Positions 1-6,666 of a stretch of 8,823 nt of DNA are shown here, in pieces (position 1 is the stretch's first letter; the number at the start of each line of letters is the position of its first letter). Source of the stretch: Bacteroidota bacterium. GTDB taxonomy: Bacteria > Bacteroidota > Bacteroidia > Chitinophagales > Chitinophagaceae. Below the pieces are notes generated by a model that saw only the letters and a list, made by a program, of their open reading frames with translations, was not told where the DNA came from and did not search any database. The stretch lies in NCBI GenBank assembly GCA_023436685.1, contig JAEZIL010000241.1, positions 1 through 8,823 on the forward strand, read 5' to 3'. The translations under genes and the position numbers were made by a program.

Positions 1-267
1 TCCTATACCCTTCCCCCTGGCATAGTCCATTATTTCTTTAGTGCGTGCCTGGCTTTTTATTACATAGGGACATGTATTGCAGGAAAACATAACTAATAAT
101 CCATATTGAGTGCGCGCAGCCCCTAACGAAATATCCTTTTTATCTACCGATTTCATTTTAACATCGGCCATAGGTACCTGGCTTCCAATCTCAATACTTT
201 GGATAGTTTGTGCATAAGCACCTACAACAGATAATACAGCTGCTGCAATAAGTAGTAACTTTTTCAT
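1..267 (-). CDS. Exported thioredoxin-fold redoxin with CxxC motif, 3' end outside window
   Basis: The visible part is the first 89 residues; the reading frame is still open at base 1, so the C-terminus is missing. Residues 1-19 form a clean Sec signal peptide (MKKLLL, a hydrophobic core, then AYA before Q20), so the mature protein should be periplasmic. A redoxin fold follows, with the active-site motif SCNTCPYV giving Cys63 and Cys66. The Cys-Asn-x-Cys-Pro-Tyr-Val pattern resembles the peroxiredoxin-like branch of the AhpC/TSA and thioredoxin superfamily more than classical thioredoxin (WCGPC). The likely role is thiol-disulfide exchange or peroxide handling in the envelope; the substrate cannot be told from this fragment. 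The gene lies 64 bp downstream of, and in the same direction as, the cytochrome c/copper lipoprotein gene, which suggests shared function. The start is the ATG at 267, fixed by the signal peptide. Class is fairly sure, exact role open. Confidence 0.85.
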   Translation of the reverse strand, partial: MKKLLLIAAAVLSVVGAYAQTIQSIEIGSQVPMADVKMKSVDKKDISLGAARTQYGLLVMFSCNTCPYVIKSQARTKEIMDYARGKGIG

Positions 268-284
268 AAGGATATATGTTTTGC

Positions 285-313
285 TAAAGATAATTGTTAA
301 GCCAAATACAAAA
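285..313 (-). promoter_or_regulatory. Possible promoter for the redoxin gene
   Basis: On the minus strand, TTTTG (313-309) is followed after 16 bases by TATCTTTA (292-285). These fit the Bacteroidota -33 and -7 boxes (TTG and TAnnTTTG), with one mismatch in the -7 box and a slightly short spacer. The start codon lies 17 bases downstream of the -7 box. In DNA this AT-rich such a match can arise by chance, and read-through from the upstream gene is equally possible. Confidence 0.25.
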
Positions 314-331
314 CGTTAAAGCCCGCTATAA

Positions 332-1696
332 TTACCTTGTATCGAGACTAATATTCTCATCTCCAGGCTTATAAGGTACATATGTAATTATAAACTGGAA
401 CATTTCATCGGTTGAGCGCATGCTGCCATTACGGTCATGCACTAACTGGGGAGGACTAAAGGGATTATTAATATTTTTAGCAGTATTATCATAAATACCT
501 TCAGCTATTATTGTGCTACCCTTAGGTATTTTCACCATTTTTTTAAATGTGTAAAAATATTGCCAGTTAAAGTCCCATTTGGGTATTGAAATGAGACGAA
601 TAGTATCGCCACCACCGGGAGGTAAAGCATACCCCTTAAAACTTTTCCCAAGCATATGCATATGAGGGTTAAGGGTTAGGATAGAAATATCTTCAGGCAC
701 GGTATATTTACTGTATACTTTTTTAATAGTATTAGGTTGAATAGCAAGATCGGGTTCAACAGGCGAGACACCAAGCGTACCTAGCTGAAATTCTTTTACA
801 GGCCTTTCCGGAGGTAGTTTTGAGTAGAAAATATTAATGTAGGAGCTATCGGAAACAGGTTGACTTTTGGTAAACCCATAATGTAAATCATTAAGTAAAA
901 AAGCACCTTTCCTGGGTAATATATATCCTCCTATCCCTTCAGGATATTTCTGCCCAAATGTACCGGGTAAATAATTTACTACAGAGCGCTGCAATACAGG
1001 ATATGTGCCATCATCATTAGCTAATTTCAACTTAGCATAAGCCTGCTGCACAGTACTGTCGTTTACCATGTCAGTAATATATTCGCCATCATAAACATTA
1101 GCTTTTTTGCCATACTCATACTTTACCATATCACCATTAACATGGTGCACTACCCCGCTATTACCTGCTACAAATTCTATTATGCTTGCAAATGTATCTT
1201 TAGGCAGTTCAAATGGCACTTTTACAATAAGAAATCGGTCCCCTGAATTAGCGGGTAAATAATACGGTTGAACAGGTATGCGAACATCAGGCACACCTAT
1301 AGTTGAACCATTAGGATAATCAGGGAGGTTTGGTAACTTATCCTTAGGCCCTTCTATGGCTCCATCCAGTACCCATTTCTCTATCAAACGTATTTCATGT
1401 TCAGTCAGTACCCGCTGACCTACAAATTCTGTATAGTGAGGATCAGCCGGCCATGGCGGCATAATACGCTCGCGTGTTACAAATGCCAGAGATGGACCGT
1501 AAGCTTTAGCTTGTTCATAAGTAACTAGATCAAAATGCGCACCACCATTTGGCCTGTGGCATATTGTACAATTCTGGTATAAAAGTGGGGCAATATGCTC
1601 TGTGAAGGTAACCCTGTCGGGCATCCTGTTCTTATTTTCACAAGCCTGTAGATAGCATGCAAGTACAACAAGCAGCAAACTAACCTTTCTCTTCAT
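332..1696 (-). CDS. Predicted lipoprotein: cytochrome c domain fused to PHM-like copper type II monooxygenase domain
   Basis: A 454-residue exported protein. Residues 1-19 form a lipoprotein signal (KRK, a hydrophobic stretch, lipobox LQAC), so Cys19 should be lipidated and the protein membrane-anchored outside the cytoplasm. Residues 28-115 look like a c-type cytochrome domain: CTICH at 43-47 would bind heme covalently, and Met79 in RIMPPW is a plausible axial ligand. Residues about 130-450 resemble the peptidylglycine alpha-hydroxylating monooxygenase (PHM) / copper type II ascorbate-dependent monooxygenase fold. All six expected copper ligands can be placed: His184-His185 (VVHHVNG) and His272 (LHYGF) for CuH; His345, His347 (NPHMHMLG) and Met432 (STDEM) for CuM. 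No cysteine follows Cys46, unlike the disulfide-rich animal PHM. The inference is an oxidase or monooxygenase whose heme domain passes electrons to copper; the substrate is unknown. The ATG overlaps the upstream yihY-family gene by 17 bp, implying coupled translation. The domain calls are strong; the reaction is not established. Confidence 0.88.
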   Translation of the reverse strand: MKRKVSLLLVVLACYLQACENKNRMPDRVTFTEHIAPLLYQNCTICHRPNGGAHFDLVTYEQAKAYGPSLAFVTRERIMPPWPADPHYTEFVGQRVLTEHEIRLIEKWVLDGAIEGPKDKLPNLPDYPNGSTIGVPDVRIPVQPYYLPANSGDRFLIVKVPFELPKDTFASIIEFVAGNSGVVHHVNGDMVKYEYGKKANVYDGEYITDMVNDSTVQQAYAKLKLANDDGTYPVLQRSVVNYLPGTFGQKYPEGIGGYILPRKGAFLLNDLHYGFTKSQPVSDSSYINIFYSKLPPERPVKEFQLGTLGVSPVEPDLAIQPNTIKKVYSKYTVPEDISILTLNPHMHMLGKSFKGYALPPGGGDTIRLISIPKWDFNWQYFYTFKKMVKIPKGSTIIAEGIYDNTAKNINNPFSPPQLVHDRNGSMRSTDEMFQFIITYVPYKPGDENISLDTR

Positions 1697-2624
1697 GTAT
1701 TATTTCTATTTTTTTATTGCTATGCCTGGCAAGCAATATACTTACATTTAGCTCGTAGCCAATAAGAATAACCATCGTATTGAGCCAAAGCCAGGCCATA
1801 AAAGCCATTATTGTCCCAATCGATCCATATACCTGGTTGTAATGCAGAAAATGATTCACCAGGAAGAAGAATACGGTAGTGACAATAACACTTAATAGGG
1901 TGGCAAATACAGATCCTGGTGATATAAATTTTGATCTATGACTAAGCGACGGCCCGTAGGTGTAGATCATGGATATAGTACAAAATACAATCAGTATAAC
2001 CAATATCAGGCTCACCAATCTAGGTACAATAGTATTATCAAATATCATTAATATGATATCATTCAAGGCCTGTGTCTGTAAGATAAATACAGCCAGACTA
2101 ATAATGGCTACACATATTAGCATGAATGTGAGCTTTATTGCAGTCCAGCGCTTTTTTATTCCTGAACGCTTAACGTATATCGGCAAACTGCGTTCAAAAT
2201 TTCTAATCAACCCCATCATACCATTCGATGAGAAGAATATGGTTAGCAAGATACCAAACGACAATAAACCCTCTTGTTCGTTATTCATGAAATCAGTGAT
2301 GACGCGCGAAGCGCTTTGGTAAGCACCTTCGTTAGGTGTTATCACTCTCAACGTAGTTAGTATAGTTTGCTGTACATCACTTAAAGGGAAATATGGCACT
2401 AAAGAGAAAAGGAAAAGCAAGGTGGGCGGTATAGCCATTAGAAAGTTGTAGGTAACTGCAGCGCAACTTACGTTGAGCCTGTTACTCTTTACCTCCATAA
2501 TAAAAAACTTGCTTACCTCATGTATTGACATTCCATCCGAACCGGGCATAACCGTTCGTCTGGCCCAATTGCGATACTGGCGCACAGGAGCCAAGTTCAA
2601 TAGCGCCGATTGCAGTTTTGTCAT
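1680..2624 (-). CDS. YihY/BrkB family inner-membrane protein
   Basis: A polytopic inner-membrane protein of the YihY/BrkB (UPF0761) family, 314 residues from the chosen start; about 300 is usual. Six hydrophobic segments lie near residues 57-78, 120-141, 165-184, 201-222, 237-259 and 269-298. The family signature is in the last one, starting YGSIGT at 267 and ending in GYELN near 293. An Ala-rich stretch before the first membrane segment (SCAAVTYNFLMAIPP) is also typical. The family has no settled function; the old 'ribonuclease BN' name came from a misassignment. Start choice: a TTG at 2642 would overlap the upstream TGA and add six residues, but the ATG at 2624 leaves an N-terminus about as long as I recall in related proteins (20-25 residues before the V-x-PG-x-DG motif). 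The gene lies 14 bp after the dipeptidyl peptidase gene, and its last 17 bp overlap the cytochrome/copper gene, so the three are probably co-transcribed. Confidence 0.9.
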   Translation of the reverse strand: MTKLQSALLNLAPVRQYRNWARRTVMPGSDGMSIHEVSKFFIMEVKSNRLNVSCAAVTYNFLMAIPPTLLFLFSLVPYFPLSDVQQTILTTLRVITPNEGAYQSASRVITDFMNNEQEGLLSFGILLTIFFSSNGMMGLIRNFERSLPIYVKRSGIKKRWTAIKLTFMLICVAIISLAVFILQTQALNDIILMIFDNTIVPRLVSLILVILIVFCTISMIYTYGPSLSHRSKFISPGSVFATLLSVIVTTVFFFLVNHFLHYNQVYGSIGTIMAFMAWLWLNTMVILIGYELNVSILLARHSNKKIEIIHEEKG

Positions 2625-2638
2625 ACCGCAAATTACGG

Positions 2639-4798
2639 TCAAAGATTTCTCAAGATGAAATCCGTCATTCTTTTATATAAATGATAACGGGTGTTACCAC
2701 CTGATATACCATGTGCTTTATTAGGATAATATTCCGATTCAAACTCTTTATCAGCCTTTATAAGCGCATCGGTCATCATAACTGCATTCTGAAAATGTAC
2801 ATTATCATCAGCAGTGCCATGCACAAGCAGAAATTTTCCGGTCAGCATATCGGCCATTTTTTCTGGTGCATTATTTTCATAACCCTCCTTATTTGTTGCC
2901 GGAGTTCGCATATAACGCTCGGTGTATATATTATCGTAATACTTCCAGTTTGCCACGGGCGCAATAGCTATACCTGCTTTAAACACATCATTTCCTTTAA
3001 ACAAACATGTGCTACTCATAAAACCACCATAACTCCAACCCCATATACCTATCCTTGACTTATCTACATAAGGCAAAGAAGCAAGGTATTTAGCCGTGGC
3101 TATCTGGTCTTCACTTTCATATTTGCCTAACTGCAGGTAGGTTTTTTTCTTAAATTCTTCCCCACGAAAGCCAGTACCGGTACCATCAACACAAACCACA
3201 AAATAGCCTTTCTGCGCCACCATCTGGTGCCAGAAGAAATCCCTTATTGGAAATTTGTCAGCTACTTCCTGCGAACCCGGGCCGCTATACTGATACATTA
3301 GTACAGGATATTTTTTTTGCTCATCAAACGATGGAGGCATTATGGTCCATGCATTTAGTGTTTTATTACCTTCAATTTTAAACTGCTGAAAAGAGATCTT
3401 ACCTAGGTCATAGCTATCCATCTTTGCCTTCAGCTCGGCATTGTCTTCCAGTGTTCTCACTATAGCGCCTGAAGCATTACGCAGATAATATACAGGAGGC
3501 GTGGTAAGTGTTGAATGCTTATCTAAAAAGAAATTATAACCACCAACTACTGTAATAGCATGTGTACCTGCTTCTCCTGTTAATGTCTTTTTACCTTTAC
3601 CGTTAAACCCAACTGAATATAACTTACGCTCCATGGGCGATGCTTCGGCTGCTGTATAATAAACCTGCTTATTCTGTTCATTCACACCTATTATCTGGTC
3701 TATATCATAATTGCCCGGAGTAAGTAATGTCATCTTCTTTTTTGCCCAGTTGTAGTGGTACAGATGGTTATAACCATCTTTCTCGGTATTGAAAATAAAT
3801 GAAGTCCCATCTTTTAAAAACTCCAGGTTATCATTTACTTCCACATAGTATTTGTTCTCTTCAGTATAGATAACTTCATTAGAACCAGAAGCGGCGTCTA
3901 TCAGCAATAGTTCAAGCTTATTTTGTAACCTGTTCATACGATACACGCACAACTTGGATGGATCGGCGGTCCATTTTATGCGAGGTATGTATTGATCCGT
4001 TTCCGGACCCAGATCAGCATTTATAGTCTCCCCGCTAACTACATCATACATTCTGATTTCTACAATGGAGTTTGGCTGACCTGCTTTAGGATATTTATAG
4101 GTATAATTTTCCGGGTAAAGATCTGTTTCATGATACTTGGGTATCATAAAAGTAGGAACGTTGCTTTCGTCAAACCTGTAATAGGCAAGATGCTTACTAT
4201 CGGGAGCCCATTCAAATGCACGTGTAAACTCAAATTCTTCTTCATACACCCAGTCGCAATTGCCGTTTATTATCTTGTTCTTCACGCCATCTTTTGTTAC
4301 AGGTACCATTACACCGGTATTTAAATCGCGTATGTAGAGGTCATTATTCCTAACAAAAGCCACTTTGTTACCATCGGGCGAAAACGTAGCGTGTAAAACT
4401 TTTTCTTTATATAGCTCTGTAGCATTTAATGTTTTTACATCGTACACATATACCTTATTCAGTATCGACCTTCTATATATGTTCTGGCTTTCTGTTTTGA
4501 GCAATATCTTCTGCTCATCTAAACTGAACTCATAACTATCTATCCTGTAACCACCACTGTTACTATATATATTTCTTAGTTTATTACCCGTAGCAACATC
4601 GTAGGCGTTTATCACCTGTCTGCCGTCCTCCTCATCTATCTTTGTATAGGTTTTTCCATCTTTCATGGCATTGAAGCCTGGCACTGTCTTTACCTTAAAG
4701 GTGTTATCCTTCCAGATATCTTCCAGGGTTATTTGCTTCTTTGCTTGCACAATTACAGTTTGTGCTATTAATAATATTGACAGACAGATATATCTCAT
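2639..4798 (-). CDS. dpp4: Dipeptidyl peptidase IV (S9B serine peptidase), exported
   Basis: Removes X-Pro or X-Ala dipeptides from the N-termini of peptides, probably in the periplasm, and so helps use proline-rich peptides. Its 719 residues are the usual length. Residues 1-19 form a Sec signal peptide (cleavage after VQA). Residues about 75-450 fit the DPP IV beta-propeller, including CDWVYEEE at 181-188, where Glu187-Glu188 match the pair that holds the substrate's free N-terminus and sets dipeptide specificity. Residues about 490-719 are the alpha/beta hydrolase domain. The triad is Ser589 (GWSYGG), Asp664 (GTADDNVH) and His696 (KAHGIS). Tyr504 (YQYSGPGSQ) matches the oxyanion-hole tyrosine, and Trp618, Tyr621 and Tyr625 match the proline-pocket residues of human DPP4. 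Everything needed for activity is present. The ATG at 4798 is 64 bp after the DUF389 stop; a yihY-family gene follows closely. Confidence 0.96.
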   Translation of the reverse strand: MRYICLSILLIAQTVIVQAKKQITLEDIWKDNTFKVKTVPGFNAMKDGKTYTKIDEEDGRQVINAYDVATGNKLRNIYSNSGGYRIDSYEFSLDEQKILLKTESQNIYRRSILNKVYVYDVKTLNATELYKEKVLHATFSPDGNKVAFVRNNDLYIRDLNTGVMVPVTKDGVKNKIINGNCDWVYEEEFEFTRAFEWAPDSKHLAYYRFDESNVPTFMIPKYHETDLYPENYTYKYPKAGQPNSIVEIRMYDVVSGETINADLGPETDQYIPRIKWTADPSKLCVYRMNRLQNKLELLLIDAASGSNEVIYTEENKYYVEVNDNLEFLKDGTSFIFNTEKDGYNHLYHYNWAKKKMTLLTPGNYDIDQIIGVNEQNKQVYYTAAEASPMERKLYSVGFNGKGKKTLTGEAGTHAITVVGGYNFFLDKHSTLTTPPVYYLRNASGAIVRTLEDNAELKAKMDSYDLGKISFQQFKIEGNKTLNAWTIMPPSFDEQKKYPVLMYQYSGPGSQEVADKFPIRDFFWHQMVAQKGYFVVCVDGTGTGFRGEEFKKKTYLQLGKYESEDQIATAKYLASLPYVDKSRIGIWGWSYGGFMSSTCLFKGNDVFKAGIAIAPVANWKYYDNIYTERYMRTPATNKEGYENNAPEKMADMLTGKFLLVHGTADDNVHFQNAVMMTDALIKADKEFESEYYPNKAHGISGGNTRYHLYKRMTDFILRNL

Positions 4799-4803
4799 AA
4801 AAT

Positions 4804-4833
4804 CAAAAATAAGTTCTCTTTATATGAAAGAAA
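4804..4833 (-). promoter_or_regulatory. Possible promoter for dpp4
   Basis: The minus strand has TATTTTTG (4811-4804), a full match to the Bacteroidota -7 box TAnnTTTG, with TTTC (4833-4830) 18 bases upstream as a one-mismatch -33 box. The -7 box ends only five bases before the ATG, so transcription would start almost at the start codon and give a nearly leaderless mRNA. If real, dpp4 and the genes after it can be expressed apart from clpS. The gap is AT-rich, so chance is a real alternative. Confidence 0.35.
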
Positions 4834-4862
4834 ATTTTAGTAAGGTTAGAAACAGGGTGAAT

Positions 4863-6173
4863 TTAGAACCTGGTAAATACTAGGCTATCATTATGTAGAC
4901 GCAACTTAAGGAAATCAATAAAAGCCCTTTCATCTTTAGCAGTAAATCGTCTGCTTTTTTTATAAAATATACTTGTAACAGTATCCTGAAGATTTTCAGT
5001 ATCTCTTAATTGAATACTTCGCACAATGTTAATACTATCTAAACCACTAAATGCTGTCTTTACTTCAGCTATTACAAGCTTGGGTTCCGCAACCCAATTA
5101 ACCCAATTAGCAGAATCCTTATTTTGATCCTTGAGCATTTTTATTTGCCATTCGTTCAACATTTGCCTGGCCACATCAGTACTTAAGCCGGTTATTTCTT
5201 CCTTTGTAAGATTTACTCTTAGCACTTTGATTTTATAATTCTTAAGCCCGTTTGCATGGCATACAGCTTGTAAACTATCAATTTTTCTCTCAGGCATCAC
5301 ATTTCCCGAATAGTAAACATTTACGTATCTAATACTGTCAGCAGCATTTACTTCCCATTTTAATATTTCATTGCCTTCCTTTTCCATGGTAGCAATAACC
5401 AGATTTTGAATTTTTTGCTTTGTTTTCGATTGATTGTATACTGTATAAAGAAAATATACGCTTGGTATAAGGGATAGCAATAGAAAGAAGGTAGTAAGTC
5501 TTGTATACCTCGCCTGCTTTATTTTATCAACATACTGCTTTACCGGAAACTTAAGGTACTTTACGATAATGTATGTTGACAAACTTATAAACAAGGCATT
5601 GATAAAGAACAAATAAAATGCCCCTAAGAAAAATTGCCAGTTACCGGAGGCTAACCCAAATCCTGATGTGCAAATAGGAGGCATTAACGCAGTTGCGATG
5701 GCAACTCCTGGAATGGCATTGGTACTTTCGCTGCGAGACATTGAAATAATACCCGCAATACCACCTGCAAAAGCAACACCAACATCAAGCAACGTTGGAT
5801 GAGTGCGGGAAAGCAACTCTTCTGTTATATCTCCAAAAGGCGTAACAATGAAGTATAACGTGCTTGAAGCAATACTGATAATAACAGCAACAGCTAAATT
5901 CTTTAGTGAGCGTAGAAACAGCTCCCTATCATGCATGCCTAATGAAAGGCCAACTCCAAGAATTGGGGACATTAAAGGTGAAATAAGCATTGCGCCTATT
6001 ATTACAGCCACAGAATTAGTATCTAGCCCTATAGATGCAAGAACTGACGAACATACCAGCAACCATATATTCAATCCCCTAAGTGTTACCCCTTTGCTTA
6101 TCTTATCCACAGTTCCGGCAACGTCAGTAGTTGTGGAAAGGCTAATAAACTGGCTGAAAAAATCCTTTGACAT
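4863..6173 (-). CDS. DUF389 family membrane protein with extended C-terminal soluble domain
   Basis: A 436-residue integral membrane protein of the DUF389 (TIGR00341-like) family, whose function is unknown. After a short hydrophilic N-terminus (1-30), hydrophobic segments lie near 34-50, 54-78, 92-112, 127-146, 152-173, 179-205 and 226-246. The family's conserved glycine/proline-rich membrane motifs are visible: GAMLISPLMSP (60-70) and IATALMPP (159-166). Residues 248-436, after the last membrane segment, form a soluble domain of about 190 residues. It holds two stretches with a strand-helix-strand look (about 278-320 and 398-436) joined by a charged helix (323-350). DUF389 proteins vary in which soluble domains they carry; this one has almost none at the N-terminus. 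The ATG at 6173 is 26 bp after the clpS stop on the same strand, so the two genes are probably co-transcribed. Family call strong, role unknown. Confidence 0.9.
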   Translation of the reverse strand: MSKDFFSQFISLSTTTDVAGTVDKISKGVTLRGLNIWLLVCSSVLASIGLDTNSVAVIIGAMLISPLMSPILGVGLSLGMHDRELFLRSLKNLAVAVIISIASSTLYFIVTPFGDITEELLSRTHPTLLDVGVAFAGGIAGIISMSRSESTNAIPGVAIATALMPPICTSGFGLASGNWQFFLGAFYLFFINALFISLSTYIIVKYLKFPVKQYVDKIKQARYTRLTTFFLLLSLIPSVYFLYTVYNQSKTKQKIQNLVIATMEKEGNEILKWEVNAADSIRYVNVYYSGNVMPERKIDSLQAVCHANGLKNYKIKVLRVNLTKEEITGLSTDVARQMLNEWQIKMLKDQNKDSANWVNWVAEPKLVIAEVKTAFSGLDSINIVRSIQLRDTENLQDTVTSIFYKKSRRFTAKDERAFIDFLKLRLHNDSLVFTRF

Positions 6174-6199
6174 ACTGCTAAAATAAGCAGTATAGTTAA

Positions 6200-6481
6200 C
6201 TAATAGTCGATAGTAGCCTGTATGCCTCGGTCAATTAGAGCTTCAGCCCTCGGGCGTAAAAAATCGAAACTACCTTTTTGAACGCCATATTTACCCTTGT
6301 AATGAATAATAAGGGCCGACTGCTCTGCTTGTTCAGCTGTATGTTCGCAAACATCTACCAACGAGGCAATAACGTGATCAAAAGTGTTCACATTATCGTT
6401 CCATACTATTAAGTTATGATACTGCTCTTCAAGCACATCCTCAAAGGCCTCCTCTTGGGTTTGCCATTTTATGCCAGCCAT
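6200..6481 (-). CDS. clpS: ClpS, adaptor of the ClpAP/ClpCP protease (N-degron recognin)
   Basis: Binds proteins with destabilising N-terminal residues and hands them to the ClpA- or ClpC-ClpP protease in the cytoplasm. From the chosen start it has 93 residues, normal for ClpS. The core begins at NLIVWNDNVNTF (23-34). Asn28 and Asp29 match the E. coli residues Asn34 and Asp35 that hold the substrate amino group, and His60 (IIHYKGK) matches His66. Where E. coli has the gatekeeper Met40, this protein has Phe34, and Asp36 is replaced by Asn30. The C-terminal part (LRPRAEALIDRGIQA) is typical. Start choice: an in-frame ATG at 6526 would add 15 residues, but a -7 promoter match (6512-6505) lies between the two ATGs and the extra residues do not look like ClpS, so the ATG at 6481 is preferred. 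First gene of the leftward cluster; DUF389 follows after 26 bp. Confidence 0.93.
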   Translation of the reverse strand: MAGIKWQTQEEAFEDVLEEQYHNLIVWNDNVNTFDHVIASLVDVCEHTAEQAEQSALIIHYKGKYGVQKGSFDFLRPRAEALIDRGIQATIDY

Positions 6482-6504
6482 CGCATTATGATTTTTTGAC
6501 AATG

Positions 6505-6512
6505 CAAAATTA
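6505..6512 (-). promoter_or_regulatory. Probable -7 box of the clpS promoter
   Basis: The minus strand reads TAATTTTG, a full match to the Bacteroidota -7 box TAnnTTTG. Transcription would start a few bases downstream, leaving a leader of roughly 15-20 bases before the ATG at 6481. No clear -33 TTG lies at the usual 17-23 base spacing, which weakens the call. Its position at the head of a leftward gene run, in a divergent intergenic region, supports it. Confidence 0.45.
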
Positions 6513-6601
6513 CTGAAATAGATCAATAAAATTAATACTTCCTACAGTGCGGGGAAATAAATATCTACTCGTTCTTGAGAATAAAAGCATATAGTTCTTA
6601 T

Positions 6602-6617
6602 GTTATACCTCTATAAC
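6602..6617. repeat. Perfect inverted repeat in the divergent intergenic region
   Basis: GTTATA (6602-6607), a 4-base spacer CCTC, then TATAAC (6612-6617). The repeat lies between the divergent clpS and RNA methyltransferase genes, about 50 bases before the plus-strand start. The size and symmetry would suit a dimeric regulator's binding site, but no regulator is encoded nearby and 6-base arms arise by chance in AT-rich DNA. The rest of 6482-6666 holds no gene that I can see. Confidence 0.3.
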
Positions 6618-6666
6618 CATCATAGTTTTATTCATATGCTCTTAATTTGCACCCTAAATACATGTA

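Noticed and set aside
2043..2060. Palindrome-like ATATCAT-TAAT-ATGATAT
   Set aside because: It lies inside the yihY-family gene, encoding membrane-loop residues, in AT-rich DNA; no reason to treat it as a site.
1969..2322. Plus-strand open frame of 117 codons
   Set aside because: Antisense to the yihY-family gene; the translation shows no family resemblance and follows from the opposite strand's composition.
3992..4324. Plus-strand open frame of 110 codons
   Set aside because: Antisense to the well-conserved DPP IV propeller; no recognisable domain or start signal.
4813..4832. Weak hairpin (CTTT / AAAG) after the DUF389 gene
   Set aside because: Four A-T-rich pairs with no proper U-tract directly after; too weak for a terminator.
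5803..6186. Plus-strand open frame of 127 codons
   Set aside because: Lies opposite the DUF389 membrane region; its sequence mirrors that gene and shows no domain.
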